From the NCBI GenBank assembly GCA_963853835.1, contig OY970830.1:49242401-49306400 (forward strand): a stretch of 64,000 nt of DNA. Reading direction: 5' to 3'. The translations under genes and the position numbers were made by a program. The number at the start of each line of letters is the position of its first letter. Position 1 is the first letter of the stretch. The DNA comes from Calendula officinalis. Its lineage: Eukaryota > Streptophyta > Magnoliopsida > Asterales > Asteraceae. The notes under the pieces were generated by a model. That model worked only from the letters and a program-made list of their open reading frames with translations. It was not told the origin of the DNA and searched no databases. Below are positions 48,401-59,395 of this stretch, in pieces.

Positions 48401-51400
48401 TCGAGCCTCGGCCCTTGACCCTTGACCCTTTAGCCTTGAACCTTGAGCCTTGAGCCATGAGCCTTGAGCCTTGAGCCTTTTCCTTGAACCTTGAGCTTTA
48501 AGCCTGGAGCATTGAGCCTTGAGCCTTGAGCCTTATGCCATTTGCCTTGAGTCCTGACCTTTGAGCCGTGACTTGAGCCTTTATCCTTGATCCTTGAGCC
48601 TTGAACCTTGAGCCTTGAGCCTTGAGCCTTGAGCCTTGAGACTTAAGCCTTGAGCCTTGAACCTTGAGCCTTGAGCCTTGAGCCTTGAGCCTTGAGCCTT
48701 GAGCCTTGAGCCTTTTTCCATGAACCTTGAGCCTTGAGCATTGAGCCTTGAGCCTCGAGCCTCGAGCCTCGAGCCTCGAGCCTTGACCCTTGACCCTTGA
48801 CCCTTTAGCCTTGAACCTTGAGCCTTGAGCCTTGAGCCTTGAGCCTTTTTCCTTGAACCTTGAGCCTTAAGCCTTGAGCCTTGAGCTTTGAGCTTTGAGC
48901 TTTGAGGCTTGAGCCTTGACCCTTGAGCCTTGAGCCTTGAGCCTTTTGACTTGAGTCCTGACCCTTGAGCCATGACTTGAGCCATGATCCTTGATCCTTG
49001 AGCCTTGAACCTTGAGCCTTGAGCCTTGAGCCTTGAGCCTTGAGCCTTGAGCCTTAAGCATTGAGCCTTGAGCCTTGAACCATGAGCCTTGAGCCTTGAG
49101 CCTTTTACCTTAAACCTTGAGCCTTAAGCCTCGAGCCTTGAGCTTTGAGCCTTGAGCCTTGAGCCTTGAGCCTTGACCCTTGAGCCTTGAGCCTTGAGCC
49201 TTGACCCTTGACCCTTGAGCCTTGAGCCTTGAGACTTGAGCCTTGAGCCTCGAGCCTCGAGCCTGGAGCCTTGAGCCTCGAGCCTCGAGCCTCGAGCCTC
49301 GGGCCTCGAGCCTTGTTCCTTGGCCCTTGACCCTTGACCCTTTAGCCTTGAACCTTGAGCCTTGAGCCATGAGCCTTGAGCCTTGAGCCTTGAGCCTTGA
49401 GCCTTGAGCCTTGAGCCTTTTTCCTTGAACCTTGAGCCTTAAGCCTTGAGCTTTGAGCTTTGAGCCTTGAGGCTTGAGCCTTGAGGCTTGAGCCTTGAGC
49501 CTTGAGCCTTGAACCTTGAGCCTTTTGACTTGAGTCCTGACCCTTGAGCCATGACTTGAGCCATGATCCTTGATCCTTGAGCCTTGAACCTTGAGCCTTG
49601 AGCCTTGAGCCTTGAGCCTTGAGCCTTGAGCCATGAGCCTTGAGCCTTTTACCTTAAACCTTGAGCCTTAAGCCTTGAGCCTTGAGCTTTGAGCCTTGAG
49701 CCTTGAGCCTTGAGCCTTGAGCCTTGAGCCAAGAGCCTTGAGCCTTGACCCTTGACCCTTGACCCTTGAGCCTTGAGCCTTGAGCCTTGAGCCTTGAGCC
49801 TTGACCCTTGAGCCTTGAACCTTGAGCCTTGAGCCTTGAGCCTTGAGCCTTGATCCTTGAGCCTTGAGCCTTGAGCCTTGAGCCTGGAGCCTCGAGCCTC
49901 GAGCCTCGAGCCTCGAGCCTCGGGCCTCGAGCCTTGTTCCTTGGCCCTTGACCCTTGACCCTTTAGCCTTGAACCTTGAGCCTTGAGCCTTGAGCCTTGA
50001 GCCTTGATCCTTGAGCCTTGAGCCTTGAGCCTTGATCCTTGAGCCTTAAGCCTTTTGCCTTGAGTCCTGACCCTTGAGCCGTGACTTGAGCCTTTATCCT
50101 TGATCCTTGAGCCTTGAACGTTGAGCCTTGAGCCTTGAGCCTTGAGCCTTGAGCCTTGAGCCTTGAGCCTGGAGCCTTGAGCCTCGAGCCCTGAGCCTTG
50201 AGCCTTGACCCTTGAGCCTTGAGCCTTGAGACTTGAGCCTTTTTCCTTGAGTCCTGACCCTTGAGCCGTGACTTGAGCCTTGATCAATGATCCTTGAGCC
50301 TTAAGCCATTTGCCTTGAGTCCTGACCCTTGAGCCGTGACTTGAGCATTTATCCTTGATCATTGAGCCTTGAACCTTGAGCCTTGAGCCTTGAGCCTTGA
50401 GCCTTGAGCCTTGAGCCTTGAGCCTTGAGCCTTGAGCCTTGAGCATGGAGCCTCGAGCCTCGAGCCTCGATCCTCGAGCCTTGACCCTTGACCCTTGACC
50501 CTTTAGCCTTGAACCTTGAGCCTTGAGCCTTGAGCCTTGAGCCTTGAGCCTTGAGCTTTGAGCTTTGAGCCTTGAGGCTTGAGCCTTGAGGCTTGAGCCT
50601 TGAGCCTGGAGCCTTGAGCCTTCTGACTTGAGTCCAGACCCTTGAGCCATGACTTGAGCCATGATCCTTGATCCTTGAGCCTTGAGCCTTGAGCCTTTAG
50701 CCTTGAGCCTTGAGCCTTGAGCCTTGAGCCTTGAGCCTTGAGCCTTGAGCATTGAGCCTTGAGCCTTGAGCCTTGAGCCTTTTACCTTAAACCTTGAGCC
50801 TTAAGCCTTGAGCCTTGAGCCTTGAGCCTTGATCCAAGAGCCTTGAGCCTTGAGCCTTGACCCTTGACCCTTGAGCCTTAAGCCTTGAGCCTTGAGCCTT
50901 GAGACTTGAGCCTTGAGCCTTGAGCCTTGAGCCTTGAGCCAAGAGCCTTGAGCCTTGACCCTTGACCCTTGAGCCTTCAGCCTTCAGCCTTGAGCCTTGA
51001 GCCTTGAGACTTGAGCCTTGAGCCTTGAGCCTTGAGCCTTGAGCCTTGAGCCTGGAGCCTGGAGCCTGGAGCCTCGAGCCTCGAGCCTCGGGCCTCGAGC
51101 CTCGGGCCTCGAGCCACGGGCCTCGAGCCTCGAGCCTCGAGCCTCGGCCCTTGACCCTTGACCCTTTAGCCTTGAACCTTGAGCCTTGAGCCATGAGCCT
51201 TGAGCCTTGAGCCTTTTCCTTGAACCTTGAGCTTTAAGCCTGGAGCATTGAGCCTTGAGCCTTGAGCCTTGAGCCTTATGCCATTTGCCTTGAGTCCTGA
51301 CCCTTGAGCCGTGACTTGAGCCTTTATCCTTGATCCTTGAGCCTTGAACCTTGAGCCTTGAGCCTTGAGCCTTGAGACTTGAGCCTTGAGCCTTGAGCCT

Positions 51401-51482
51401 TGAGCCTTGAGCCTTGAGCCTTGAGCCTTTTTCCATGAACCTTGAGCCTTGAGCATTGAGCCTTGAGCCTTGAGCCTTGAGA

Positions 51483-51558
51483 CTCGAGCCTCGAGCCTCG
51501 AGCCTCGAGCCTCGAGCCTCGAGCCTCGAGCCTCGAGCCTCGAGCCTCGAGCCTCGAG
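51483..51558. repeat. Eleven consecutive CTCGAG heptamers
   Basis: The longest perfectly uniform CCTCGAG tract I found in the window: CTCGAG recurs every 7 bp from 51483 to 51553 without a variant. It has eleven CpG sites in 76 bp. Confidence 0.85.
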
Positions 51559-51559
51559 C

Positions 51560-52325
51560 CTTGACCCTTGACCCTTTAGCCTTGAACCTTGAGCCTTGAG
51601 CCTTGAGCCTTGAGCCTTTTTCCTTGAACCTTAAGCCTTAAGACTTGAGCCTTGAGCTTTGAGCTTTGAGCTTTGAGGCTTGAGCCTTGAGCCTTGAGCC
51701 TTGAGCCTTGAGCCTTGAGCCTTTTGACTTGAGTCCTGACCCTTGAGCCATGACTTGAGCCATGATCCTTGATCCTTGAGCCTTGAACCTTGAGCCTTGA
51801 GCCTTGAGCCTTGAGCCTTGAGCCTTGAGCCTTGAGCCTTTTACCTTAAACCTTGAGCCTTAAGCCTGGAGCCTTGAGCTTTGAGCCTTGAGCCTTGAGC
51901 CTTGAGCCTTGAGCCTTGAGCCTTGAGCCTCGAGCCTTGACCCTTGACCCTTGACCCTTTAGCCTTGAACCTTGAGCCTTGAGCCTTGAGCCTTGAGCCT
52001 TTTTCCTTGAACCTTAAGCCTTAAGACTTGAGCCTTGAGCTTTGAGCTTTGAGCTTTGAGGCTTGAGCCTTGAGCCTTGAGCCTTGAGCCTTGAGCCTTG
52101 AGCCTTTTGACTTGAGTCCTGACCCTTGAGCCATGACTTGAGCCATGATCCTTGATCCTTGAGCCTTGAACCTTGAGCCTTGAGCCTTGAGCCTTGAGCC
52201 TTGAGCCTTGAGCCTTGAGCCTTGAGCCTTTTACCTTAAACCTTGAGCCTTAAGCCTGGAGCCTTGAGCTTTGAGCCTTGAGCCTTGAGCCTTGAGCCTT
52301 GAGCCTTGAGCCTTGAGCCTTGAGC
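51560..52325. repeat. Tandem duplication of ~385 bp next to the satellite junction
   Basis: Two near-identical blocks lie head to tail, about 51560-51942 and 51943-52325. The word TTAAGCCTTAAGACTTGAG occurs at 51631 and 52014 (offset 383). TTTTACCTTAAACC occurs at 51839 and 52229 (offset 390). The offsets differ by exactly one heptamer. This is the last ordered unit before the array ends at 52506. Confidence 0.7.
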
Positions 52326-52506
52326 CTGGAGCCTTGAGCCTTGAGCCTTGAGCCTTAACCCTTGACCCTTGAGCCTTGAGCCTTGAGTCTTGAGCCTTGG
52401 GCCTTGAGCCTCGAGCCTCGATCCTGGAGCCTTGAGCCTCGAGCCTCGAGCCTCGGGCCTCGAGCCTTGTTCCTTGGCCCTTGACCCTTGACCCTTTAGC
52501 CTTGAA

Positions 52507-55500
52507 GTTTGGGCCGAGGTTGAAGTTCGGGCCGAGGTCGGAGTTCGGGCCGAGGTTGAAGTTCGGGCCGAGGTTGAAGTTCGGGCAGAAAATGAAGTTC
52601 GGGCCGGGAACAGTGAAGAGTTCGGGCCGAACATGTTCTTGGCAGTGACGAACGAACCAGCTATTTTGGTTACTCGTGGGTGTGAAACGGACACCCGAGC
52701 TGAAAGTTATGAATGTTTTAGTATAGCACCTTTTGTCACACAATCTTGGATATTGAAGAGTTCGGGCCGAAGAGGGATGTTCGGGCCGAAGTGGTGGTCG
52801 GCCCGAAGTGGTGTTCGGGCCGAAGTTCGGTGTTCGGGCCGAGGATGATGTTCGGGCCGAGGTTGAAGTTCAGGCCGAGGTTGAAGTTCGGGCCGAAAAT
52901 GAAGTTCGGGCCGGGAACAGTGAAGAGTTCGGGCCGAACTTGTTCTTGGCAGTGACGAACGAACCAGCTATTTTGGTTACTTGTGGGCATGAAACGGACA
53001 CCCGAGCTGAAAGTTACGAATGTTTTAGTATAATGCCTTTTGTCACACAATCTTGGATATTGAAGAGTTCGGGCGAAGAGGGATGTTCGGGCCGAAGTGG
53101 TGTTCGGGCCGAAGTGGGATGTTCGGGTCGAAGTGGTGTTCGGGCCGAGGATGATGTTCGTGCCGAGGATGATGTTCGGGCCGAGGTCGGAGTTCGGGCC
53201 GAGGTCGGAGTTCGGGCCGAGGTTGAAGTTCGGGCCGAGGTTGAAGTTCGGGCAGAAAATGAATTTCGGGCCGGGAACAGTGAAGATTTCAGGCCGAACT
53301 TGTTCTTGGCAGTGAAGAACGAACCAGCTATTTTGGTTACTCGTCGGCGTGAAACGGACACCCGAGCTGAAAGTTATGAATGTTTTAGTATAGCACCTTT
53401 TCTCACACAATCTTGGATATTGAAGAGTTCGGGCCGAAGAGGGATGTTCGTGCCGAAGTGGTGTTCGGGCCGAAGTGGGATGTTCGGGCCGAAGTGGTGT
53501 TCGGGCCGAAGTGGTGTTCGGGCCGAAGTTCGGTGTTCGGGCCGAGGATGATGGTCGGGCCGAGGTTGAAGTTCGGGTTGAGGTTGAAGTTCGGGCCGAA
53601 AATGAAGTTCGGGCCGGGAACAGTGAAGAGTTCGGGCCGAACTTGTTCTTGGCAGTGACGAACGAACCAGCTATTTTGGTTACTCGTGGGCATGAAACGG
53701 ACACCCGAGCTGAAAGTTATGAATGTTTTAGTATAACACCTTTTGTCACACAATCTTGGATATTGAAGAGTTCGGGCGAAGAGGGATTATCGGGCCGAAG
53801 TGGTGTTCGGGCCGAAGTGGGATGTTCGGGCCGAAGTGGTGTTCGGGCCGAAGTTTGGTGTTCGGGCCGAGGATGAAGTTTGGGCCGAGGTTGAAGTTCG
53901 GGCCGAGGTCGGAGTTCGGGCCGAGGCGGAAGTTCGGGCCGAGGTTAAAGTTCGGGCAGAAAATGATGTTCGGGCCGGGAACAGTGAAGAGTTCGGGCCG
54001 AACATGTTCTTGGCAGTGACGAACGAACCAGCTATTTTGGTTACTCGTGGGTGTGAAACGGACACCCGAGCTGAAAGTTATGAATGTTTTAGTATAACAC
54101 CTTTTGTCACACAATCTTGGATATTGAAGAGTTCGGCCGAAGAGGGATGTTCGGGCCGAAGTGGTGGTCGGCACGAAGTGGGATGTTCGGGCCGAAGTGG
54201 TGTTCGGGCCGAAGTGGTGTTCGGGCCGAAGTTCGGTGTTCGGGCCGAGGATGATGTTCGAGCCGAGGTTGAAGTTCGGGCCGAGGTTGAAGTTCGGGCC
54301 GAAAATGGAGTTCGGGCCGGGAACAGTGAAGAGTTCGGGCCGAACTTGTTCTTGGCAGTGACGAACGAACCAGCTATTTTGGTTACTCGTGGGCATGAAA
54401 CGGACACCCGAGCTGAAAGTTATGAATGTTTTAGTATAACACCTTTTGTCAGACAATCTTGGATATTGAAGAGTTCGGGCGGAGAGGGATGTTCGGGCCG
54501 AAGTGGTGTTCGGGCCGAGGATGATGTTCGGGCCGAGGATGATGTTCGGGCCGAGGTCGGAGTTCAGGCCGAGGTTGAAGTTCGGGCCGAGGTTGAAGTT
54601 CGGGCCGAAAATGAATTTCAGGCCGGGAACAGTGAAGAATTCGGGCCGAACTTGTTCTTGGCAGTGACGAACGAACTAGCTATTTTGGTTACTCGTGGGC
54701 GTGAAACGGACACCCGAGCTGAAAGTTATGAATGTTTTAGTATAGTACCTTTTCTCACACAATCTTGGATATTGAAGAGTTCGGGCCGAAGAGGGATGTT
54801 CGGGCCGAAGTGGTGTTCGGGCCGAAGTGGGATGTTCGGGCCGAAGTGGTGTTCGGGCCGAAGTGGTGTTCGGGCCGAAGTGCGGTGTTCGGGCCGAGGA
54901 TGATGTTCGGGCCGAGGATGATGTTCTGGCCGAGGTTGAAGTTCGGGCCGAGGTTGAAGTTCGGGCCGAGGTTGAAGTTCGGGCCGAGGTTGAAGTTCGG
55001 GCCGAGGTTGAAGTTCGGGCCGAAAATGAAGTTCGGGCCGGGAACAGTGAAGAGTTCGGGACGAACTTGTTCTTGGCAGTGACGAACGAACCAGCTATTT
55101 TGGTTACTCGTGGGCATGAAACGGACACCCGAGCTGAAAGTTATGAATGTTTTAGTATAACACCTTTTGTCACACAATCTTGGATATTGAAGAGTTCGGG
55201 CGAAGAGGGATGTTCGGGCCGAAGTGGTGTTCGGGCCGAAGTGGGATGTTCGGGCCGAAGTTTGGTGTTCGGGCCGAGGATGATGTTTGGGCCGAGGTTG
55301 AAGTTCGGGCCGAGGTCGGAGTTCGGGCCGAGGTTGAAGTTCGGGCCGAGGTTGAAGTTCGGGCCGAGGTTGAAGTTCGGGCCGAAAATGAAGTTCGGGC
55401 CGGGAACAGTGAAGAGTTCGGGCCGAACATGTTCTTGGCAGTGACGAACGAACCAGCTATTTTGGTTACTCGTGGGTGTGAAACGGACACCCGAGCTGAA

Positions 55501-55539
55501 AGTTATGATTGTTTTAGTATAGCACCTTTTGTCACACAA
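52507..55539. repeat. Second satellite, part without the short monomer
   Basis: This begins mid-subrepeat at the junction. Complete monomers from 52744 have lengths 307, 360, 343, 361, 342, 306, 415 and 362 bp. A diagnostic site in the core (GTGGGNNTGAAAC, with NN as TG, CA or CG) reads TG, CA, CG, CA, TG, CA, CG, CA, TG for the cores up to 55540 (the third core has GTCGGCG). The 240-bp monomer class that marks the later blocks is absent. The 415-bp monomer (54763-55177) is the longest in the window and has five GGTTGAA subunits in a row. Confidence 0.75.
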
Positions 55540-55796
55540 TCTTGGATATTGCAGAGTTCGGGCCGAAGAGGGATGTTCGGGCCGAAGTGGTGGTCGGCCC
55601 GAAGTGGGATGTTCGGGCCGAAGTGGAGTTCGGGCCGAAGTTCAGTGTTCGGGCCGAGGATGATGTTCGGGCCGAGGTTGAAGTTCGGGCCGAGGTCGGA
55701 GTTCGGACCGAGGTTGAAGTTCGGGCCGAGGTTGAAGTTCGGGCCGGGAACAGTGAAGAGTTCGGTCCGAAAGTATAGCACCTTTTGCCACACAAT
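55540..55796. repeat. Short monomer (257 bp) with core deletion
   Basis: The core passes directly from GAGTTCGGTCCGAA to AGTATAGCACC. The 88 bases that other monomers have between these words (from CTTGTTCTTGGCAG to GAATGTTTT) are missing. Short monomers also read TTTTGCCACAC where others read TTTTGTCACAC. This is the first of four such monomers. Confidence 0.8.
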
Positions 55797-57562
55797 CTTG
55801 GATATTGAATAGTTCGGGCCGAAGAGGGATGTTCGGGCCGAAGTGGTGTTCGGGCCGAAGTGGGATGTTCGGGCCGAAGTGGTGTTCGGACCGAAGTATT
55901 GTTCGGGCCGAAGTTCGGTGTTCGGGCCGAGGATGATGTTCGGGCCGAGGTTGAAGTTCGGGCCGAGGTCGGAGTTCGGGCCGAGGTTGAAGTTCGGGCC
56001 GAGGTTGAAGTTCTGGCCGAAAATAAAGTTCGGGCCGGGAACAGTGAAGAGTTCGGGCCGAACTTGTTCTTGGTAGTGACGAACGAACCAACTATTTTGA
56101 TTACTCATGGGCGTGAAACAGACACCCGAGCTGAAAGTTATGAATGTTTTAGTATAGCACCTTTTATCACACAATCTTGGATATTGAAGAGTTCGGGTCG
56201 AAGAGGGATGTTCGGGCCGAAGTGGTGTTCGGGCCGAAGTGGTATGTTCGGGCCGAGGTGGTGTTCAGGCCGAAGTTCGGTGTTCGAGCCGAGGATGATG
56301 TTCGGGCCGAGGTTGAAGTTCGGGCCGAGGTCGGAGTTCGGGCCGAGGTTGAAGTTCGGGCCGAAAATGAAGCTCGGGCCGGGAACAGTGAAGAGTTCGG
56401 GCCGAACTTGTTCTTGGCAGTGACGAACGAACCAGCTATTTTGGTTACTCGTGGGCGTGAAACGGACACCCGAGCTGAAAGTTATGAATGTTTTAGTATA
56501 GCACCTTTTGTCACACAATCTTGGATATTGAAGAGTTCAGGCCGAAGAGGGATGTTCGGGCCGAAGTGGTGTTCGGGCCGAAGTGGGATGTTCGGGCCGA
56601 AGTGGTGTTCGTGCCGAAGTTCGGTGTTCGGGCCGAGGATGATATTCGGGCCGAGGTTGAAGTTCGGGCCGAGGTCCGAGTTCGGGCCGAGGTTGGAGTT
56701 CGGGCCGAGGTAGAAGTTCGGGCCGAAAATGAAGTTTGGGCCGAAAATGAAGTTCGGGCCGCACTTGTTCTTGGCAGTGACGAACGAACCAGCTATTTTG
56801 GTTACTCGTGGGCGTGAAATGGACACCCGAGCTGAAAGTTATGAATGTTTTAGTATAGCACCTTTTGTCAAACAATCTTGGATATTGAAGAGTTCGGGCC
56901 GAAGAGGGATGTTCGGGCCGAAGTGGTGTTCGGGCCGAAGTGGGATGTTCGGGGCGAAGTGGTGTTCGGGCCGAAGTTCGGTGTTCGGGCCGAGGATGAT
57001 GTTCGGGCCGAGGTTGAAGTTCGGGCCGAGGTTGAAGTTCGGGCCGAAAATGAAGTTCCGGCCGGGAATAGTGAAGAGTTCAGGCCGAACTTGTTCTTGG
57101 CAGTGACAAACGAACCAGCTATTTTGGTTACTCGTGGGCATGAAACGGACACCCGAGCTGAAAGTTATGAATGTTTTAGTATAACACCTTTTGTCACCCA
57201 ATCTTGGATATTGAAGAGTTCGGGCGAAGAGGGATGTTCGGGCCGAAGTGGTGTTCGGGCCGAAGTGGGATGTTCGGGCCGAAGTGGTGTTCGGGCCGAA
57301 GTTCGGTGTTCGGGCCGAGGATGATGTTCGGGCCGAGGTTGAAGTTCGGGCCGAGGTCGGAGTTCGGGCCGAGGTTGAAGTTCGGGCCGAGGTTGAAGTT
57401 CGGTAAGAAAATGAAGTTCGGGCCGGGAACAGTGAAGAGTTCGGGCCGAACACGTTCTTGGCAGTGACGAACGAACCAGCTATTTTGGTTACTCGTGGGT
57501 GTGAAACGGACACCCGAGCTGAAAGTTATGAATGTTTTAGCATAGCACCTTTTGTCACATAG
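55540..57562. repeat. Six-monomer higher-order unit, block 1 (2023 bp)
   Basis: Monomer lengths from the anchor at 55540 are 257, 378, 344, 357, 326 and 361 bp. The diagnostic core site reads: missing (short monomer), CG, CG, CG, CA, TG. The same order recurs in the following blocks. Confidence 0.75.
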
Positions 57563-57801
57563 TCTTGGATATTGAAGAGTTCGGGCTGAAGAGGGATGTT
57601 CGGGCCGAAGTGGTGGTCGGTCCGAAGTGGGATGTTCGGGCCGAAGTTCAGTTTTCGGGCCGAGGATGATGTTCGGGCCGAGGTTGAAGTTCGGGCCGAG
57701 GTCGGAGTTCGGACCGAGGTTGAAGTTCGGGCCGAGGTTGAAGTTCGGGCCGGGAACAGTGAAGAGTTCGGGCCGAAAGTATAGCACCTTTTGCCACACA
57801 A
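57563..57801. repeat. Short monomer (239 bp) with core deletion
   Basis: The 88-base core deletion is the same as at 55540, joining GGGCCGAA to AGTATAGCACC. It also lacks one 17-18-bp subunit relative to the 257-bp copy. Confidence 0.8.
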
Positions 57802-58010
57802 TCTTGGATATTGAATAGTTCGGGCCGAAGAGGGATGTTCGGACCGAAGTGGGATGTTCGGGCCGAAGTGGTGTTCGGGCCGAAGTGTTGTTCGGGCCGA
57901 AGTTCGGTGTTCGGGCCGAGGATGATGTCCGGGCCGAGGTTGAAGTTCGGGCCGAGGTCGGAGTTCGGGCCGAGGTTGAAGTTCGGGCCGAGGTTGAAGT
58001 TCGGGCAGAA

Positions 58011-59395
58011 AATGATGTTCGGGCCGGGAACAGTGAAGAGTTCGGGCCGAACATATTCTTGGCAGTGACGAACGAACCAGCTATTTTGGTTACTCGTGGG
58101 CGTGAAACGGACACCCGAGCTGAAAGTTATGAATGTTTTAGTATAGCACATTTTATCACACAATCTTGGATATCGAAGAGTTCGGGTCGAAGAGGGATGT
58201 TCGGGCCGAAGTGGTGTTCGGGCCGAAGTGGGATGTTCGGGCCGAAGTGGTGTTCGGGCCGAAGTTTGGTGTTCGTGCCGAGGATGCTGTTCGGGCCGAG
58301 GTTGAAGTTCGGGCCGAGGTCGGAGTTCGGGCCGAGGTTGAAGTTCGGGCCGAAAATGAAGTTCGGGCCGGGAATAGTGAAGAGTTCGGGCCGAACTTGT
58401 TCTTGGCAGTGACGAACGAACCAGCTATTTTGGTTACTCGTGGGCGTGAAACGGACACCCGAGCTGAAAGTTATGAATGTTTTAGTATAGCACCTTTTGT
58501 CACACAATCTTGGATATTGAAGAGTTCAGGCCGAAGAGGGATGTTCGGGCCGAAGTGGTGTTCGGGCCGAAGTGGTGTTCGTGCCGAAGTTCGGTGTTCG
58601 GGCCGAGGATGATGTTCGGGCCGAGGTTGAAGTTCGGGCCGAGGTCCGAGTTCGGGCCGAGGTTGGAGTTCGGGCCGAGGTTGAAGTTCGGGCCGAAAAT
58701 GAAGTTCGGGCCGCACTTGTTCTTGGCAGTGACGAACGAACCAGCTATTTTGGTTACTCGTGGGCGTGAAACGGACACCCGAGCTGAAAGTTATGAATGC
58801 TTTAGTATAGCACCTTTTGTCACACAATCTTGGATATTGAAGAGTTCGGGCCGAAGAGGGATGTTCGGGCCGAAGTGGTGTTCGGGCCGAAGTGGGATGT
58901 TCGGGCCGAAGTGGTGTTCGGGCCGAAGTGGTGTTCGGGCCGAAGTGGTGTTCGGGCCGAAGTTCGGTGTTCGGGCCGAGGATGATGTTCGGGCCGAGGT
59001 TGAAGTTCGGGCCGAGGTTGAAGTTCGGGCCGAAAATGAAGTTCCGGCCGGGAACAGTGAAGAGTTCAGGCCGAACTTATTCTTGGCAGTGACGAACGAA
59101 CCAGCTATTTTGGTTACTCGTGGGCATGAAACGGACACCCGAGCTGAAAGTTATGAATGTTTTAGTATAACATCTTTTGTAACACAATCTTGGATATTGA
59201 AGAGTTTAGGCGAAGAGGAATGTTCGGGCCGAAGTGGTGTTCGGGCCGAAGTGGGATGTTCGGGCCGAAGTGGTGTTCGGGCCGAAGTTCGGTGTTCGTG
59301 CCGAGGATGATGTTTGGGCCGAGGTTGAAGTTCGGGCCGAGGTCGGAGTTCGGGCCGAGGTTGAAGTTCGGGCCGAGGTTGAAGTTCGGGCAGAA
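58011..59395. repeat. 1385-bp tandem duplication, copy A
   Basis: Four monomers (by register 344, 320, 360 and 361 bp) repeated immediately afterwards at a constant offset of 1385 bp. Shared rare variants include AACATATTCTTGG, GGATGCTGTTCGG and GAATGCTTTAG. No difference was seen inside the duplicated part. The similarity starts near 57930, just after a GATGTCC/GATGTTT difference, so the chosen boundary is a register, not an exact breakpoint. Confidence 0.85.

Larger units (their letters stand above)
39427..52506. repeat. CCTTGAG/CCTCGAG heptamer array (right of insertion)
   Basis: Continuation of the array at 24891-31491. The landmark GCCACGGG begins at 40969, 42849, 44031, 45265, 46492, 48384 and 51113. 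Spacings fall into about 1.2 kb (1182, 1234, 1227) and about 1.9 kb (1880, 1892), with one of 2729 bp. With the element and one target copy removed, the spacing across the insertion is 1551 bp. Each unit runs: CCTCGGG tract, CTTGACCCTTTAGCC, CTTTTCCTTGAACC, CCATTTGCCTTGAGTCC, CTTTTTCCATGAACC, CTTTGAG run, CTTTTACCTTAAACC. Near the right end the landmark changes to CTTGTTCCTTGGCCC (about 49313, 49931, 52466). No gene is seen. Confidence 0.9.

Noticed and set aside
52660..52675. TAGCTGGTTC-like word on the minus strand of the satellite core, also found in 25S rRNA
   Set aside because: The match covers only about ten bases and nothing around it resembles rRNA. I consider it chance.
53800..54903. 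Long overlapping frames on both strands of the second satellite, up to 367 codons
   Set aside because: The 17-19-bp near-palindromic subunits and the core happen to lack stops on both strands. Frames shift between monomers and overlap in several registers, which real genes would not do.
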